Shown: positions 5,205-5,393 of the stretch, one piece after another
How the letters are laid out: the number at the start of each line of letters is the position of its first letter
Numbering within the stretch: position 1 is the first letter of the stretch
Origin: an uncultured Chlamydiae bacterium
GTDB taxonomy: Bacteria; Chlamydiota; Chlamydiia; Chlamydiales; Rhabdochlamydiaceae
Direction: 5' to 3'
DNA length: 5,393 nt
Assembly: GCA_945957075.1 (NCBI GenBank)
Contig: CAMFJP010000089.1
Span: 1-5,393 of the forward strand
Notes under the pieces: generated by a model
What the model was told of the DNA's origin: nothing
Database searches by the model: none
The model's input: only the letters and a program-made list of their open reading frames with translations
Made by a program: the position numbers and the translations under genes

Positions 5205-5393
5205 TTATAGAGTCATGTCGATGACCAAGTCCTGCGGCATTGTCCCCCGCTTGCCCCCTTGAGACGCAGGGGACTGTGCCCAATCAATCCTCCTGCGGAG
5301 GCCCGTATATAATACTGCGGCTCCTTGTGCGGACCGCTGCGCTTCGATTTTGCTTTGTCCCTGCGTCCGTCGGCTGCTCGCGCGCTCTTCCCC
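5205..5393 (-). CDS. 3' end of a probable minus-strand gene (partial, unidentified)
   Basis: Reading leftwards from the window edge, a frame is open for 62 codons to a TAA at 5207-5205, so its start is beyond the window. The peptide is rich in Gln, Ser, Ala, Arg and Gly and ends in a natural-looking tail (DWAQSPASQGGKRG, then TMPQDLVIDMTL). I recognise no family. The stretch is visibly GC-richer than murA and the left half. Because GC-rich DNA has few chance stops, other frames are open here too: a second minus frame runs to about 5220, and a plus frame is open after about 5315. The frame choice is therefore tentative and rests on the plausible C-terminus and on a convergent layout with a hairpin between the two genes. 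Confidence 0.4.
   Translation of the reverse strand, partial: GEERASSRRTQGQSKIEAQRSAQGAAVLYTGLRRRIDWAQSPASQGGKRGTMPQDLVIDMTL

Noticed and set aside
5050..5283. Minus-strand 77-codon ORF with AGGAGG five bases before a TTG start
   Set aside because: It runs through the murA hairpin into antisense murA and its peptide is not protein-like. The AGGAGG falls on two Arg codons of the alternative frame and is probably coincidental.

Overview
The window looks like chromosome of an environmental member of the Chlamydiae (an obligate intracellular bacterium). The main support is the 455-residue MurA at the right end. From memory it resembles chlamydial MurA over its whole length, including a catalytic loop with Cys at position 119, the residue that is Asp in Chlamydia trachomatis. 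AT-rich intergenic DNA, small tight operons and proteins with Sec signal peptides fit a host-associated lifestyle. The phylum call rests on recalled family resemblance and could not be searched.

Layout. Positions 1-156 hold the 3' end of an unidentified plus-strand gene. Positions 157-373 hold no convincing intact gene; one plus-strand frame there (164-382) is open except for a single TAA and may be a decayed small membrane-protein gene. A 34-bp perfect inverted repeat (374-459) with A/T tracts forms a bidirectional terminator for whatever lies to the left and for the minus-strand gene at 461-1288. That gene encodes a membrane-anchored protein of unknown function with a probable winged-helix segment. 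The divergent spacer between it and the next operon carries a 162-bp transposase-less palindromic element (1368-1529) flanked by ATA on both sides, with a good minus-strand -10 box beside it.

The central plus-strand operon has three closely packed genes: a SAM-dependent methyltransferase of the putative sugar O-methyltransferase type (1646-2479), a class 1B S-adenosylmethionine decarboxylase (2484-2951) and a COG1926-type phosphoribosyltransferase (2953-3594). The first two each carry an N-terminal Sec signal peptide in front of an apparently complete catalytic domain. Two neighbouring SAM-consuming enzymes that both appear to be exported are the most unusual thing in the window.

A 159-bp spacer with a hairpin, a short palindrome and direct repeats leads into murA (3754-5121), which makes UDP-GlcNAc-enolpyruvate, the first committed peptidoglycan precursor. 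Downstream are another strong hairpin and the GC-richer 3' end of a probable minus-strand gene running off the window (5205-5393).
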